This document shows positions 18,387 to 27,662 of a stretch of 64,000 nt of DNA, in pieces. The notes below the pieces were generated by a model. The model did no database searches. It was given only the letters and a program-made list of their open reading frames with translations, and was not told the origin of the DNA. Every line of letters begins with the position of its first letter. The first letter of the stretch is position 1. Source of the stretch: Candidatus Zhuqueibacterota bacterium (lineage in GTDB: Bacteria > Zhuqueibacterota > Zhuqueibacteria > Residuimicrobiales > Residuimicrobiaceae); the NCBI GenBank assembly GCA_963169875.1, contig CAUJEL010000075.1, forward strand, positions 17,899 to 81,898, given 5' to 3'. Made by a program: the position numbers and the translations under genes.

Positions 18387-19250
18387 TTATTCCAGATGCA
18401 AATAACTGTACAGTTGCGCCTGGCTGGAGAGCGTTGTCAATCGCAGACCGGCGCGGAAAACCATATACAACTGCTGCCACAGGAACAGGACCCCCAGCGT
18501 CACCATCGTCGGGGCATGCAGCAGATCCGCCACAGGATTATAGATGATCAACGCCAGCAACCCCAGTGCCGCCAGCAGGACAGACAGTGAGAAGACCAAT
18601 GCAAATTCACTGCCGACGAATCGCAAGGTGCGCACCAGGGTATTGCGCATTTTCTTGTCATTGGCGTGGACGATGCGCATACGGCCATAATCAAAGACGA
18701 GCTGCCAGATGAGGATGGCGAGAAAGCGCAAGCCGGCCTTGATCCATCCCAGCCAATAGAGTACGGCTTCGGGCGGATCTGGTCCCCATACCATTTTCTT
18801 CACCAGGTTGAGCAGGAGTGGTGCCATCAGGAGCAGCCCCAGAACCGGCAGTGTCCATAAAAAGTAACGCAGGAAGCGCCCGAAGAAGCGGCCGCAGGAG
18901 CCCCAGAATTCGCGGATGTTATAGTGGCTTCCGGCCATGACGAGTCGCAGGGTGCCGCCGGAATAAAAAAGCATGACCAGCCAGAAGACCAGGGTTAGCA
19001 ATACAGCGAAAATGAGCAGGGGACTGAGGGCGTTGCCGCGATATTTGAACAGTTCGAAGAGCAGTTCAATGTCCATGCGTCCGGCGAGATTGGCGCCCAT
19101 TTGGGTATAGCCTGCGAAATTGATCATGATCAGCCTGGCCGGGAAAATGGCCAATCCGGCCAGCAGCAGATGGGTAAAATAATACAGCATCCAGATTCGT
19201 TTCAGCGCCCAGACCCGGGCAAAACCAGCTTTCAGAACTCGGATGATCAT
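18387..19250 (-). CDS. Multi-pass membrane protein, family not recognised
   Basis: 287 aa with about six hydrophobic segments: IWMLYYFTHLLLAGLAIF, SPLLIFAVLLTLVFWLVML, YFLWTLPVLGLLLMAPLLL, LRFLAILIWQLVF, SLSVLLAALGLLALII and a weaker one before the C-terminus. No catalytic motif is visible. It starts 25 bases after the M1-peptidase stop, on the same strand and downstream of the SpoIIE-type phosphatase, so the three form one probable operon. The start has no strong ribosome site, in keeping with translation from the upstream gene. Confidence 0.75.
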   Translation of the reverse strand: MIIRVLKAGFARVWALKRIWMLYYFTHLLLAGLAIFPARLIMINFAGYTQMGANLAGRMDIELLFELFKYRGNALSPLLIFAVLLTLVFWLVMLFYSGGTLRLVMAGSHYNIREFWGSCGRFFGRFLRYFLWTLPVLGLLLMAPLLLNLVKKMVWGPDPPEAVLYWLGWIKAGLRFLAILIWQLVFDYGRMRIVHANDKKMRNTLVRTLRFVGSEFALVFSLSVLLAALGLLALIIYNPVADLLHAPTMVTLGVLFLWQQLYMVFRAGLRLTTLSSQAQLYSYLHLE

Positions 19251-19275
19251 GGTGAGGATGCTCCTGTATAATGGT

Positions 19276-21297
19276 TCACTCAGCCGCGCTGATGGCGGTC
19301 AATGTATTCACGATTTGCGGCATATCCATAATGAATTGGGTCCAGAACAGCAGGCGTGCCGTCCATTTGTTCATGCCCAGGCGCTGCAGATCCGCCGTAC
19401 GGCTGTTGTTGCTGCGCTGAATATCCATGGGCACCTTGTTATGTGGATCGATGGCTGCCGACACCACCCGATCAGGCCGGATATAATTGAATTTGATCCA
19501 ACTCGACCGGCCGCCCCATTTTTCTTCTATGGTGTCCCCATTGGCAAAAACGATCTCCACTTCGACTGGAAATGTAAAGTCGCCCAGTTTGCGCAGGGAG
19601 ACGGTGGAGGAATACAGGCTCTTTTTCCTGGTTTGCACCGAATCGGCCGCTTGCTGCAGTGTGTCCGCTTTAGTGGTCTCGATTTTTTTGCCCGAGGGTG
19701 TAATAGATAAATCGTAGCCTTTTCCCGCGTTGATTTCCTCGTTATCGATGGCGTCGACGCTATAGTCCAGCACCGCGGTGGTATTGAGCATCTGATCGAA
19801 GAACCAGTCGAGGTCCTGTCCGGAAATTTCTTCGGCGATGGCGATAAAATCCTTGCCGCGGGGGTGTTTGAATTTCCAGCGCTCAAAATAGGTGCGCATG
19901 ATTTGCCGCATCACGTCGCGGCCGAGATAATTTTGCAGCGTTCTCAACGCCAGTGCGGGTTTGGAATAGGACATGGTCTGATAGGTGCCGCCGTGATAGT
20001 ATTTCCAGGATGGTTGTGCGACGATATCGATGTCCGGGTTGTTCATATAGGAGGATCGATGCACTTGCAGATCACTGATTTTGATGCCGAGAAAGTCGAT
20101 GAGATTTCCGCTGTGGCCGAAGGTATCCTCAAGCACCTGCAATTCGCTGAAGGAGTTGATGCCCTCGTCCAGCCATGCCTCTTCGAATTCATTGGAGGCG
20201 ACGAGGTGGTACCAGTAATTATGGCCGAATTCATGGAGGATGATCATTTCCGGCATGCGAATCCCGGCGGGAAGGCCAAATACAGTGCCCGCGGTGATCA
20301 GCGTCGGGTATTCCATGCCGCCGGCTTGCATGGCGCCGTGGCGCGGATCAACGACTGTCAGATTGGGGTAGGGATAGTCGCCATATTCATTTTGGAAAAA
20401 CGCCACAGCGATCCGGGCGGCCTGCAAATGCCGGGGGCCCTGGTCGGCGCGGTCTTTTTGCATCAGGACGCGGATATCGACATCCTGGCTGGTGCCGGTG
20501 AATTCGACGAAATCGGGGCTGGCGGTCCAGGCGAAATCGTGGACGTCCTCCGCCACAAAGACATGGGTGGTCGTCTTGTCCGGATGGTCGATTTTTTCCG
20601 TCTCCAGTCCGGTAGCGCCGATGATATAGTCGGAAGGTGTGGTCAGACGGACTGTATATACGCCAAAGTCCGCATAGAATTCAGAATGAGCGTGAAACTG
20701 GTGACAATTCCAGACGCCATTTTCCAGGACGCCGATTTTGGGAAACCATTGCCCCACCATGAGGAATTCTTTATGTGCGCCGGTGCGGGCGATGGGCGGT
20801 TCCGGAAGTTTGGCGGTAAACGTGATGAAGAGCCGCGTGCGGCCATAGGCCGGCACCGGGTGCAGCAGCCGCACCCGCACCACAGTTTTATCCCCGGCAT
20901 TGCCGTCATCGGGTTGGATGAATTCGAGGCGGTCGGTGATGTCCATGCCGATGGCATCGCTGATTTTATCGATGTTGATGTAGCCCCAATTCTTTTCATC
21001 GCGTAATTTGTTGCGGCGCGTTTCGCTGATTCCCTGCATAAAAGTCGATGCTGTATTGCGAAATCCATTGAGGTAGAGGTGAAAATGCAGTTCATTGACC
21101 GGGTACGCAGAGGTGTTGCGCCAGACCAAAATCTGCTGCCCTTTGAGGATGCGTTGTTCAGCATCGAGCCGTACATCGATTTCATAATTGGCGATCCTCG
21201 GACTGAGCGCGGTTGCCGGGGCCGCCTCAGTTACGCATACAATCATCATTGAGATCAGCAGGCAAAGGCACGCAAAGTGCCTCCTGTGACGGGCCAT
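19276..21297 (-). CDS. M1-family (gluzincin) metallopeptidase, exported
   Basis: 673 aa. Signal peptide about 1-26, an N-terminal beta region, then the catalytic domain with HEFGHNYWYH (His355, Glu356, His359) and the third zinc ligand in WLDEG (Glu378), giving HExxH-x18-E. GAMQAGGMEYPT matches the GxMEN exopeptidase region of M1 enzymes, with Tyr in place of Asn. The protein should cleave peptides in the periplasm or outside the cell. A strong AGGAGG precedes the ATG. No type IX sorting tail. It sits between the phosphatase and the membrane protein. Confidence 0.92.
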   Translation of the reverse strand: MARHRRHFACLCLLISMMIVCVTEAAPATALSPRIANYEIDVRLDAEQRILKGQQILVWRNTSAYPVNELHFHLYLNGFRNTASTFMQGISETRRNKLRDEKNWGYINIDKISDAIGMDITDRLEFIQPDDGNAGDKTVVRVRLLHPVPAYGRTRLFITFTAKLPEPPIARTGAHKEFLMVGQWFPKIGVLENGVWNCHQFHAHSEFYADFGVYTVRLTTPSDYIIGATGLETEKIDHPDKTTTHVFVAEDVHDFAWTASPDFVEFTGTSQDVDIRVLMQKDRADQGPRHLQAARIAVAFFQNEYGDYPYPNLTVVDPRHGAMQAGGMEYPTLITAGTVFGLPAGIRMPEMIILHEFGHNYWYHLVASNEFEEAWLDEGINSFSELQVLEDTFGHSGNLIDFLGIKISDLQVHRSSYMNNPDIDIVAQPSWKYYHGGTYQTMSYSKPALALRTLQNYLGRDVMRQIMRTYFERWKFKHPRGKDFIAIAEEISGQDLDWFFDQMLNTTAVLDYSVDAIDNEEINAGKGYDLSITPSGKKIETTKADTLQQAADSVQTRKKSLYSSTVSLRKLGDFTFPVEVEIVFANGDTIEEKWGGRSSWIKFNYIRPDRVVSAAIDPHNKVPMDIQRSNNSRTADLQRLGMNKWTARLLFWTQFIMDMPQIVNTLTAISAAE

Positions 21298-21337
21298 GGT
21301 CTCCTCCTGGCATTAGCTTGGGGTGATGTACTGTAAG

Positions 21338-21364
21338 CTTGCGAAGGCTGCAAACCTTCGCAAG
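21338..21364. repeat. Family A short palindrome (CTTGCGAAGG hairpin)
   Basis: CTTGCGAAGG, 7-base loop, CCTTCGCAAG. It sits right after the stop codon of the phosphatase gene (stop at 21366-21368, minus strand), between that gene and the M1 peptidase. Same core and same position relative to a stop codon as the copy at 2915. Confidence 0.8.
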
Positions 21365-21365
21365 G

Positions 21366-23822
21366 TTATGAAAGAATCTTGGCCACCACGATGGTCATGT
21401 CATCGTGTTGGGGATAATCCTGAACAAAAGTGCGCACCTTTTGATATATGGCTGCAATAATTTCCTGAGATGACTTGTCCTTGTAATGATCGATTACCTG
21501 CAAAAGCCGCTCTTCGCTGAATTCATGGTGGTTTTTATTCATGGCTTCGGTGAATCCATCCGTATAAAAGACCAGCAAATCTCCCACCTGTAATGCGATT
21601 TGCTGCTCTTTGATAATTTCATTGAACACGGTACCTTTTTCCAGGCCCAGAGCGAGTCCGGAGGACTCGAGCAGATCGAAGCGATCGCCGCTGCGGCTGA
21701 AATAGATGGCCGGGTTGTGGCCGGCGCGCGCATAGGTCATTGTCTTCTGCTGCATGTCGATGATCGCATAAAACATGGAAACGAAGAGTCCGCGCTCGAT
21801 GGTTCGATAGAGCAGGCTGTTGACTTTGGTCAGCACCGCCTTGGGCGAGCTGTTGATTTCGGCATTGGACTGAAACACGCCTTTGGTGAGGGTCATGTAG
21901 ATGGCGGCGGGCACACCTTTGCCCGAGACATCCCCGATGGCGATGCCCAGTTTGTTGGCATCCATGCTGATGAAATCGTAATAATCGCCGCCGACTTCCT
22001 TGGCGGGGAGACAGAATCCCGCAATATCGCATCCCGGCAAGGAGGGACTGGTCTTGGGCAGCAGGTGTGTTTGCACCTGGCGGGCGATTTCCAGTTCCTT
22101 GGCCATGCGTTCCCGTTCCGTGATGCGGCGAATGTGGTCCGGCATGGTGTCCGGTTCGTAGGAGAAGGATTCACGTTTCAGGTAGCCGCGAATGATCAAC
22201 AGCACCGGCGCCAGTAGCAGCACAAGGGAAAACCAGCCCATGCGCTGCAGCGAGTTGGAGGGATTGCTCATCAGGACCAGTACGCCCAGTGAGCCGATCA
22301 AGGTATAGTTGGCGAACATGGCGGTGAGCAGGTCATAACGCCAAAAAATAAACGAGAAGAGCAGTCCATTGATGAAGGCGAGCAGAAACGTCAAAGTGAT
22401 GGGTTCCAGGGAGATCAACAGATCCCAGACGGGGAAGGCGATGAGGGCGAAAATGGCCGAAGAAAGAACCGCGGCGAGCCAGCGGCGCTTGACGATTTTC
22501 AGGAAATAGACATTGGCGAACAGGCGGCAAAGAATTTCAGCGGACAGGCTGCTGCCGATGGCGAGGAGAACGGGCACGAGAAAGGGGAGATAGTTGGTGA
22601 TGATGGTATCAAAACCGGTGACCATGGTGAAGCCGCCCGTCAGTTTCAGACCAAAGAAGGCGACGGCCGTTGTCAAGCCCATGCTGACCGCACCAAAACC
22701 ATAGCCTCGCAAGGCGGATTGGGCAAATTTGAGCGTCGAAAAGCGGCGGTTGATGAGCGCGTCCAGGGTATGCAATTTGTCCGCAAAAGTGCCGCGGATC
22801 ATGGATTCGCCAACGCTCCATGAGGTGAATGCGGTCGCCGCCATGAATGGAAAGATAATAAAGGCGGAGAAGATCAGTTTGACCACGCTGACATAATCAT
22901 AGCTCAGTTCACCCAATTGCCATCCGACGCCCTGGATTGGAAACGCCAACACCGCCCGTAACATCAACACCGACCAGAGAATCAGGAAAATCGCCTGGGC
23001 CGTGCGTATGCCCACTTCGCCTTCGTGGTATTTTTTCAGGAACAGGGCCAGGGGCACCATGGAAAGGACGAAATAGAGCACCACAGAGCCGATCAAAATG
23101 AAAAAATAATTGCCCTGTTTTTGTTTCATCTGCAATGCAGCATCCTGCGGGATTTCGAAACCCTGCGCGAACTCGCAGATTTCATCTCCCTGCACGCGCA
23201 CCGTCAGTGTTATTTTTCCCGGCACGGCAGCCTGCAGCCGGCTCCAGTGAAAACTGTGATCCGTACGCAGCGTTTTTTTCTGACTGGAGAACTCTTCCTG
23301 CTGATAAGCGGGCAGATCAATCCCCTGGCTGTTGAGAAAATCCGTCGCCAGCTGCAAGGCCTGCTCCTGGCTCAAGTGGCTGCTGCGGCCTTCCGGCATG
23401 GCACTTTCCTGCGGAATCGAATGCCGGAACTGCAGGATATGTCCGTCCGGGGAGACCTGCGCGCCGAACGATTCCTGCGACGCGCTTTTGGGAAGATTTT
23501 TGAACCAGAAAACACGCCAATAATAGGTGAGATAATCGTTGTTCTGATGGCGGAATAAGCGGACGGTGCTGTCCAGTCCCACCTGACTTTGCAAATAGTT
23601 GAAAGAATCGAACGGGCCTTCGGTGTTGGCGGAGACGCGATAACCCGCCAGATCATACCCTCTGCTCTTCATATATAGCGTGGCAATCTCGATGGCATCG
23701 TTGCGGTCGATTTGAAACTGCACGGCTTTATAGGGATGAACCTGATCGATCAATTCCGAAAAGAGAAACAGACCTGCCGCTGCCGCGATGATCAGAAGAA
23801 GGTCGTTTTTTCGATGATTCAT
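21366..23822 (-). CDS. Membrane-bound SpoIIE/RsbU-type PP2C phosphatase
   Basis: 818 aa. An N-terminal TM helix is followed by an extracytoplasmic region (about 25-235) with two PepSY-like repeats (DRNDAIEIATLYMKSRGYDL and LSQEQALQLATDFLNSQGIDL). Then come about eight membrane segments (240-560) resembling a CPBP-type fold, with AEILCRLFANVYFLKI in place of the usual EExxxR. A linker (RITERERMAKELEIARQVQTHLLPK) leads to a SpoIIE phosphatase domain with GGDYYDF, IGDVSGKG, LLVFYTDGFTEA and HDDMTIVV metal motifs. Such enzymes dephosphorylate anti-sigma antagonists in partner-switching pathways. No anti-sigma partner is adjacent; an external signal read by the PepSY-like part is an inference. Confidence 0.9.
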   Translation of the reverse strand: MNHRKNDLLLIIAAAAGLFLFSELIDQVHPYKAVQFQIDRNDAIEIATLYMKSRGYDLAGYRVSANTEGPFDSFNYLQSQVGLDSTVRLFRHQNNDYLTYYWRVFWFKNLPKSASQESFGAQVSPDGHILQFRHSIPQESAMPEGRSSHLSQEQALQLATDFLNSQGIDLPAYQQEEFSSQKKTLRTDHSFHWSRLQAAVPGKITLTVRVQGDEICEFAQGFEIPQDAALQMKQKQGNYFFILIGSVVLYFVLSMVPLALFLKKYHEGEVGIRTAQAIFLILWSVLMLRAVLAFPIQGVGWQLGELSYDYVSVVKLIFSAFIIFPFMAATAFTSWSVGESMIRGTFADKLHTLDALINRRFSTLKFAQSALRGYGFGAVSMGLTTAVAFFGLKLTGGFTMVTGFDTIITNYLPFLVPVLLAIGSSLSAEILCRLFANVYFLKIVKRRWLAAVLSSAIFALIAFPVWDLLISLEPITLTFLLAFINGLLFSFIFWRYDLLTAMFANYTLIGSLGVLVLMSNPSNSLQRMGWFSLVLLLAPVLLIIRGYLKRESFSYEPDTMPDHIRRITERERMAKELEIARQVQTHLLPKTSPSLPGCDIAGFCLPAKEVGGDYYDFISMDANKLGIAIGDVSGKGVPAAIYMTLTKGVFQSNAEINSSPKAVLTKVNSLLYRTIERGLFVSMFYAIIDMQQKTMTYARAGHNPAIYFSRSGDRFDLLESSGLALGLEKGTVFNEIIKEQQIALQVGDLLVFYTDGFTEAMNKNHHEFSEERLLQVIDHYKDKSSQEIIAAIYQKVRTFVQDYPQHDDMTIVVAKILS

Positions 23823-24176
23823 AGAATCGCTGTCCTTTTCTCTGCGAGTTATCTTGTAAGGGGTCTTGTTTTTGTATACGCGACCTTGAAAAGGAGGTTT
23901 CGTCTGTTCATGATTCTCCGGGCATGTCGCAAATAAAGCACGCGCGTGTACATTGTTTTCTCAGGTCATTTTAACCTGGATTATTCACCGCCGGCAACGC
24001 AAAAGCGTGCAAAGGAAAAAGATGCATGAAACCGCCCGGCGGTTTATGGAACCGATTCGGTGTCTCATGCTGGTTTGGCAACCGCGGGGGGGTACAAACC
24101 CGCTTTGTTTTTTTCTATTAATCCCGGATTTGTCCATGAATAGAACAGCGGGATCAACCCGTTACGGCACGATCGT
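23823..24176. other. Intergenic gap, nothing recognised
   Basis: 354 bases between the subtilase stop and the phosphatase start. I see no gene, repeat or strong terminator; small ORFs here have no recognisable product. It must hold the promoter of the phosphatase operon, but no clear -35/-10 pair was found. Confidence 0.6.
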
Positions 24177-27080
24177 TCATTTGATTAACAACAGTTTGGT
24201 AATTGCCTTTGACAGGCCGGATTTCAGTTCACAGAAATAGGTTCCACTCGGCAGCGATGCCCCGTCATTGTCTCTGCCATCCCACCGGACAAGATGATCT
24301 CCCGGCTGCAGCTTTGTGTCCAGCAGGCTGCGCACCAGCCGTCCCTGGATGTCAAGGATTTGCAGTTGGATGTGCGTTTCTCTGTCGAGCTGAAATGGGA
24401 TGGTAGTGACCGGATTGAACGGATTGGGATAATTCACGCCCAATGAAAAACGCAAGGGCGCTGTGGCGGCGGGGGCGTCGAGCCCGGTTTCGAAAAGCTG
24501 GTTCCACATCTGCACAGCGTCATCGGCCGCGGTTAGCAGCGCCGGAAAGCCGTTTGCGGCCACCAGCGCAAAGACGACTTCGACGCTGTTACCGGCCGGG
24601 ATGGTCATGGGCCCGGCGGCGATGACATTGGAAATGTCCGACGGTCCGGCGCTGATATGCTGCAAACCGCCGCTGATGGCCTGCCATTTTTCCTCATCGC
24701 TGAAACCGTCGTAAATGCCCCAGGATGGATTGTTGGGCTCGGCCTCATCGTTCCAGATGGCACAATAGGAGACGGGGAAATCGCTGAGCACGCGCACGCC
24801 AACGTAGGTGTCCGGCCCCATGCCGCTGTCGTAGACATATCCGAGTTTGCGGCTGGCGTCATACTCGGCCATATTGGTATTGTAATTCAGATCGTCCATG
24901 TCCCAATCGAAGAACAGGCCAAAATAGAAATTTTCCCGGGTGGTTTGCAGGATATTCTGGATTTGATAGCGGAAGACGATGATGTCTTCATAGGGCGATT
25001 TATTGCTTGCAAAGGTCTCCTGTGTAATTCGCACGGTGGGCGCAGAACCGGTGCCGCTGTCATCGAACTTGACATAGCTCTCCTGATCGGAGTGAATCCC
25101 AGGGGTGGCCAGGCGCAGATCGCCGTCGGCGGTGGCGACAAAATCGGCGTCATGAATCATGGTGTTATCCCATTTGACCAGACTGCGGGCTGAATTGACG
25201 AGGGTGGCGGCGCTGCTGCCGGCGATGATGGCGCCCTCGAACAACAGGGATGGGCCGTTGTCATAGAGCAAGCCAATGCCGGCATTCTCCGAATCCACGT
25301 CGAGCGAACCGATGCGGCCGTTGTTGGGGATGGTGGTGGCGATGCGATTGATATCAAGATTGAGCCACTGCGGATAGACCGTGATCTCAAAGCGATCGAC
25401 ATCCTGGTAGGATCCGCTGGTGATGGACAGGGTGAAGGGCAGCGAAGCGCCCGGGGGGGCGTCAGGGGTAACTTTAAATTCAAACTCATTCTTCAGATTT
25501 GCCAGCTGGTTGGAGGCGATGGAAGCCAGCGTGGCGGTGGCATCTCTCATGTCAACATAAGAGCTGGTTGAAGAGAGAAGCAGGGATACCGCGCCGGCAG
25601 GCGCCAGATGGTTGATCAGGGTGATGGAGAGTTTGACCTTTTCTCCGGGTTTGATGATGCCATCGTTGTTCTCATCCTGGCAGGTGAAATCCTTGATGCG
25701 CATGGAGAGGGTGGATTCGGTCAAAGCCCGCCAGGCGTTGACGCGGCCGCGTCCCAACTTGCCGATATAGTTGATATTCAAAAGATCGATATTATCCGCG
25801 GTGACGCGCACCTGTTCGGCCGCCTGGACGCCGCTCCATTCCGGATGGTGGGCCTTGACCAGCGCCACGATGCCGGCAGTCAGGGGGGCTGACATGGAGG
25901 TGCCGCTCCAATCCGCCGATTCGTAAGCGCCATTTTCGACGGTGCTCAGGATGGTGACGCCCGGGGCGGTCACATCCACCGTGAGGCCATAATTGGAGCC
26001 ATAATATTTTTTGTCCGAGCTGTCCGTGTTGGCGACCGAGAGAACGCTTTTGAAAGCAGCTGGATAACTGTCATCGGCGCTGCCGGGGCCGTTTCCGGCT
26101 GCGGCGACAACGGCGGCACCTTGAGCAGCCGCATATTCAACAATGCGTTTGGATGTATTGGAAAAAGGCCCGCTGAAACTGCAGTTGATCACATCAGCGC
26201 CTTGTTCGACTGCATAGATCATGGCCCGGTCCGAAGCGATAGCATTCACCTCTCCGTCGGTGGTTGTTGAACCGGCATTGAGCGGCATGAAACGGGCGTT
26301 CCAGCTGGCGCCGGCAATGCCGAGTCCATTGTCAGCCACGGCGCAGGCCACTCCGGCGGTATGGGTTCCGTGGCTGCTGTAGTAGGTGCCGCGGAAATAG
26401 GGCGTTACATGGTTGCTGTTGTCGGCATAGTTCCAGCCGTGCACATCATCGATCAAGCCGTTTTGATCATCGTCCATGCCGTTGTCCGCGATTTCGCCGG
26501 GATTGGTCCAGAGATTGGCCTGAAGATCCGGATGAGTGATGTCCGTGCCATTGTCGATGATGGCGATCACCACCGGGCATTGCGTCCAGGTGACCAGAGC
26601 CCAGGCCTGGGGCAGGAATGTCCTGCGCAGATAATACTGCTGAGAGACCAGGGGATCATTGGGCTGGGCATTAAGACGGCCATAATATCTGGCTTCGGCG
26701 AATTCAATCGCGGGATTTTTGGCCAGTTCGGCCGCCACTTCTTCGGGAGGCCTGGAGCCGCTGTAGTGGGCGTAAAAAATATTATCCACTCCGGCGCGGG
26801 CGCTGTTTTTCTGCAACGTGTTTTGCTGCGCCGGGAAGGCCTGTTCCAGTTCATGGATGTTCAGGGACTGGAGCTGCGCATCCAGCGCGGCCAGACCTGA
26901 GCGTTGCAGGGACGAAGCCGAAGGCTGGTAATCCCGGATCGCCAGGGCGACTACATTGGGAACGGGTCTATATAAGGGCGCGCGGTTTTTCAGGTCTTGT
27001 TTGCGTATTCCGGCGTGAGATGGCGCGGCTGCCGCAGCCAAAAATAACAGGCAACCGATGGCGGTTTTCAGGCGAAGCAT
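24177..27080 (-). CDS. Secreted subtilisin-like serine protease with type IX sorting domain
   Basis: 967 aa from the ATG at 27080; the track start at 27095 is a TTG with a poorer context. Signal peptide about 1-23, an I9-like propeptide (to about 130), and an S8 catalytic domain with the triad in AIIDNGTDITHPDL (Asp176), SSHGTHTAGVA (His237) and SGTSMSAPLTAG (Ser395). About 500 residues of beta domains follow, ending in VNYPNPFNPVTTIPF and ITKLLLIK, a type IX secretion sorting tail. It should be a secreted or surface-attached endopeptidase. Confidence 0.95.
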   Translation of the reverse strand: MLRLKTAIGCLLFLAAAAAPSHAGIRKQDLKNRAPLYRPVPNVVALAIRDYQPSASSLQRSGLAALDAQLQSLNIHELEQAFPAQQNTLQKNSARAGVDNIFYAHYSGSRPPEEVAAELAKNPAIEFAEARYYGRLNAQPNDPLVSQQYYLRRTFLPQAWALVTWTQCPVVIAIIDNGTDITHPDLQANLWTNPGEIADNGMDDDQNGLIDDVHGWNYADNSNHVTPYFRGTYYSSHGTHTAGVACAVADNGLGIAGASWNARFMPLNAGSTTTDGEVNAIASDRAMIYAVEQGADVINCSFSGPFSNTSKRIVEYAAAQGAAVVAAAGNGPGSADDSYPAAFKSVLSVANTDSSDKKYYGSNYGLTVDVTAPGVTILSTVENGAYESADWSGTSMSAPLTAGIVALVKAHHPEWSGVQAAEQVRVTADNIDLLNINYIGKLGRGRVNAWRALTESTLSMRIKDFTCQDENNDGIIKPGEKVKLSITLINHLAPAGAVSLLLSSTSSYVDMRDATATLASIASNQLANLKNEFEFKVTPDAPPGASLPFTLSITSGSYQDVDRFEITVYPQWLNLDINRIATTIPNNGRIGSLDVDSENAGIGLLYDNGPSLLFEGAIIAGSSAATLVNSARSLVKWDNTMIHDADFVATADGDLRLATPGIHSDQESYVKFDDSGTGSAPTVRITQETFASNKSPYEDIIVFRYQIQNILQTTRENFYFGLFFDWDMDDLNYNTNMAEYDASRKLGYVYDSGMGPDTYVGVRVLSDFPVSYCAIWNDEAEPNNPSWGIYDGFSDEEKWQAISGGLQHISAGPSDISNVIAAGPMTIPAGNSVEVVFALVAANGFPALLTAADDAVQMWNQLFETGLDAPAATAPLRFSLGVNYPNPFNPVTTIPFQLDRETHIQLQILDIQGRLVRSLLDTKLQPGDHLVRWDGRDNDGASLPSGTYFCELKSGLSKAITKLLLIK

Positions 27081-27304
27081 GGTATTTTCTTTCAACCGTT
27101 TGAAGGTATCCTTGAGTTATGGCAACAATATACGATTATTCGCACCTGATTCAAATATGATTTTTGGGAGGGAGAGGAAGGGATTGGCAATTGGCATTTT
27201 TCACACGATTGAATGGTGGGGCGGGAGTCGTTCCTCAGCAGCCGTTAAGCAGAGCCACGCCCGCATCCGGAAATGTTGTTCAGAATTGAGGCGGCTCGAT
27301 CAAT

Positions 27305-27342
27305 AAAAGCATTCTGCGCGGATTTTCGCAGAAGGCTTTTTT
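27305..27342. terminator. Bidirectional-looking Rho-independent terminator
   Basis: AAAAGC-A-TTCTGCG, 8-base loop, CGCAGAA-G-GCTTTTTT. T-runs flank the stem on both strands. On the minus strand it follows the decayed FGE fragment (stop at 27388). The stem is strikingly similar to the terminator at 37153. Confidence 0.65.
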
Positions 27343-27387
27343 GCAGGGGCTTATCGATGAGCCAAAAACAGGAAGAAACCTGCAGCA

Positions 27388-27502
27388 CTATTGCGGGTGC
27401 GACGAGGCCACCCGGAAGCCGACGTCATAGTACCAGAATGACGGAGCACGCCAATTTCGATACGCGGTGCGGCAAAGCCATGAACCGACTTGTATGATTC
27501 GT
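27388..27502 (-). pseudogene. Remnant of a formylglycine-generating-enzyme (SUMF1/FGE-sulfatase) domain C-terminus
   Basis: Minus-strand translation reads QVGSWLCRTAYRNW, then APSFWYYDVG, then after a +1 shift GFRVASSHPQ and a stop. This matches the family's closing pattern (GGSW...R-S/T-AYRNW...P...GFR). One extra G in a GGG run near 27418-27421 breaks the frame, and an in-frame TGA directly precedes the fragment. No other part of the domain was found, so this is a decayed leftover. It sits about 160 bases downstream of the Lon-like gene. Confidence 0.55.
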
Positions 27503-27662
27503 CATACGGTCTTAAATCATGGGACAAAAAATGGACGGATGAGATATGGGGGTATGAATGCTTTCATCAGGGAGCAAGAGGGGCGCTGAACGGTGATCAG
27601 GCTAAACGAAGAATGGGGAATGACAGAAAAAAGAGGCGAGCGGGATCGGGAAGCCTGGGCTG

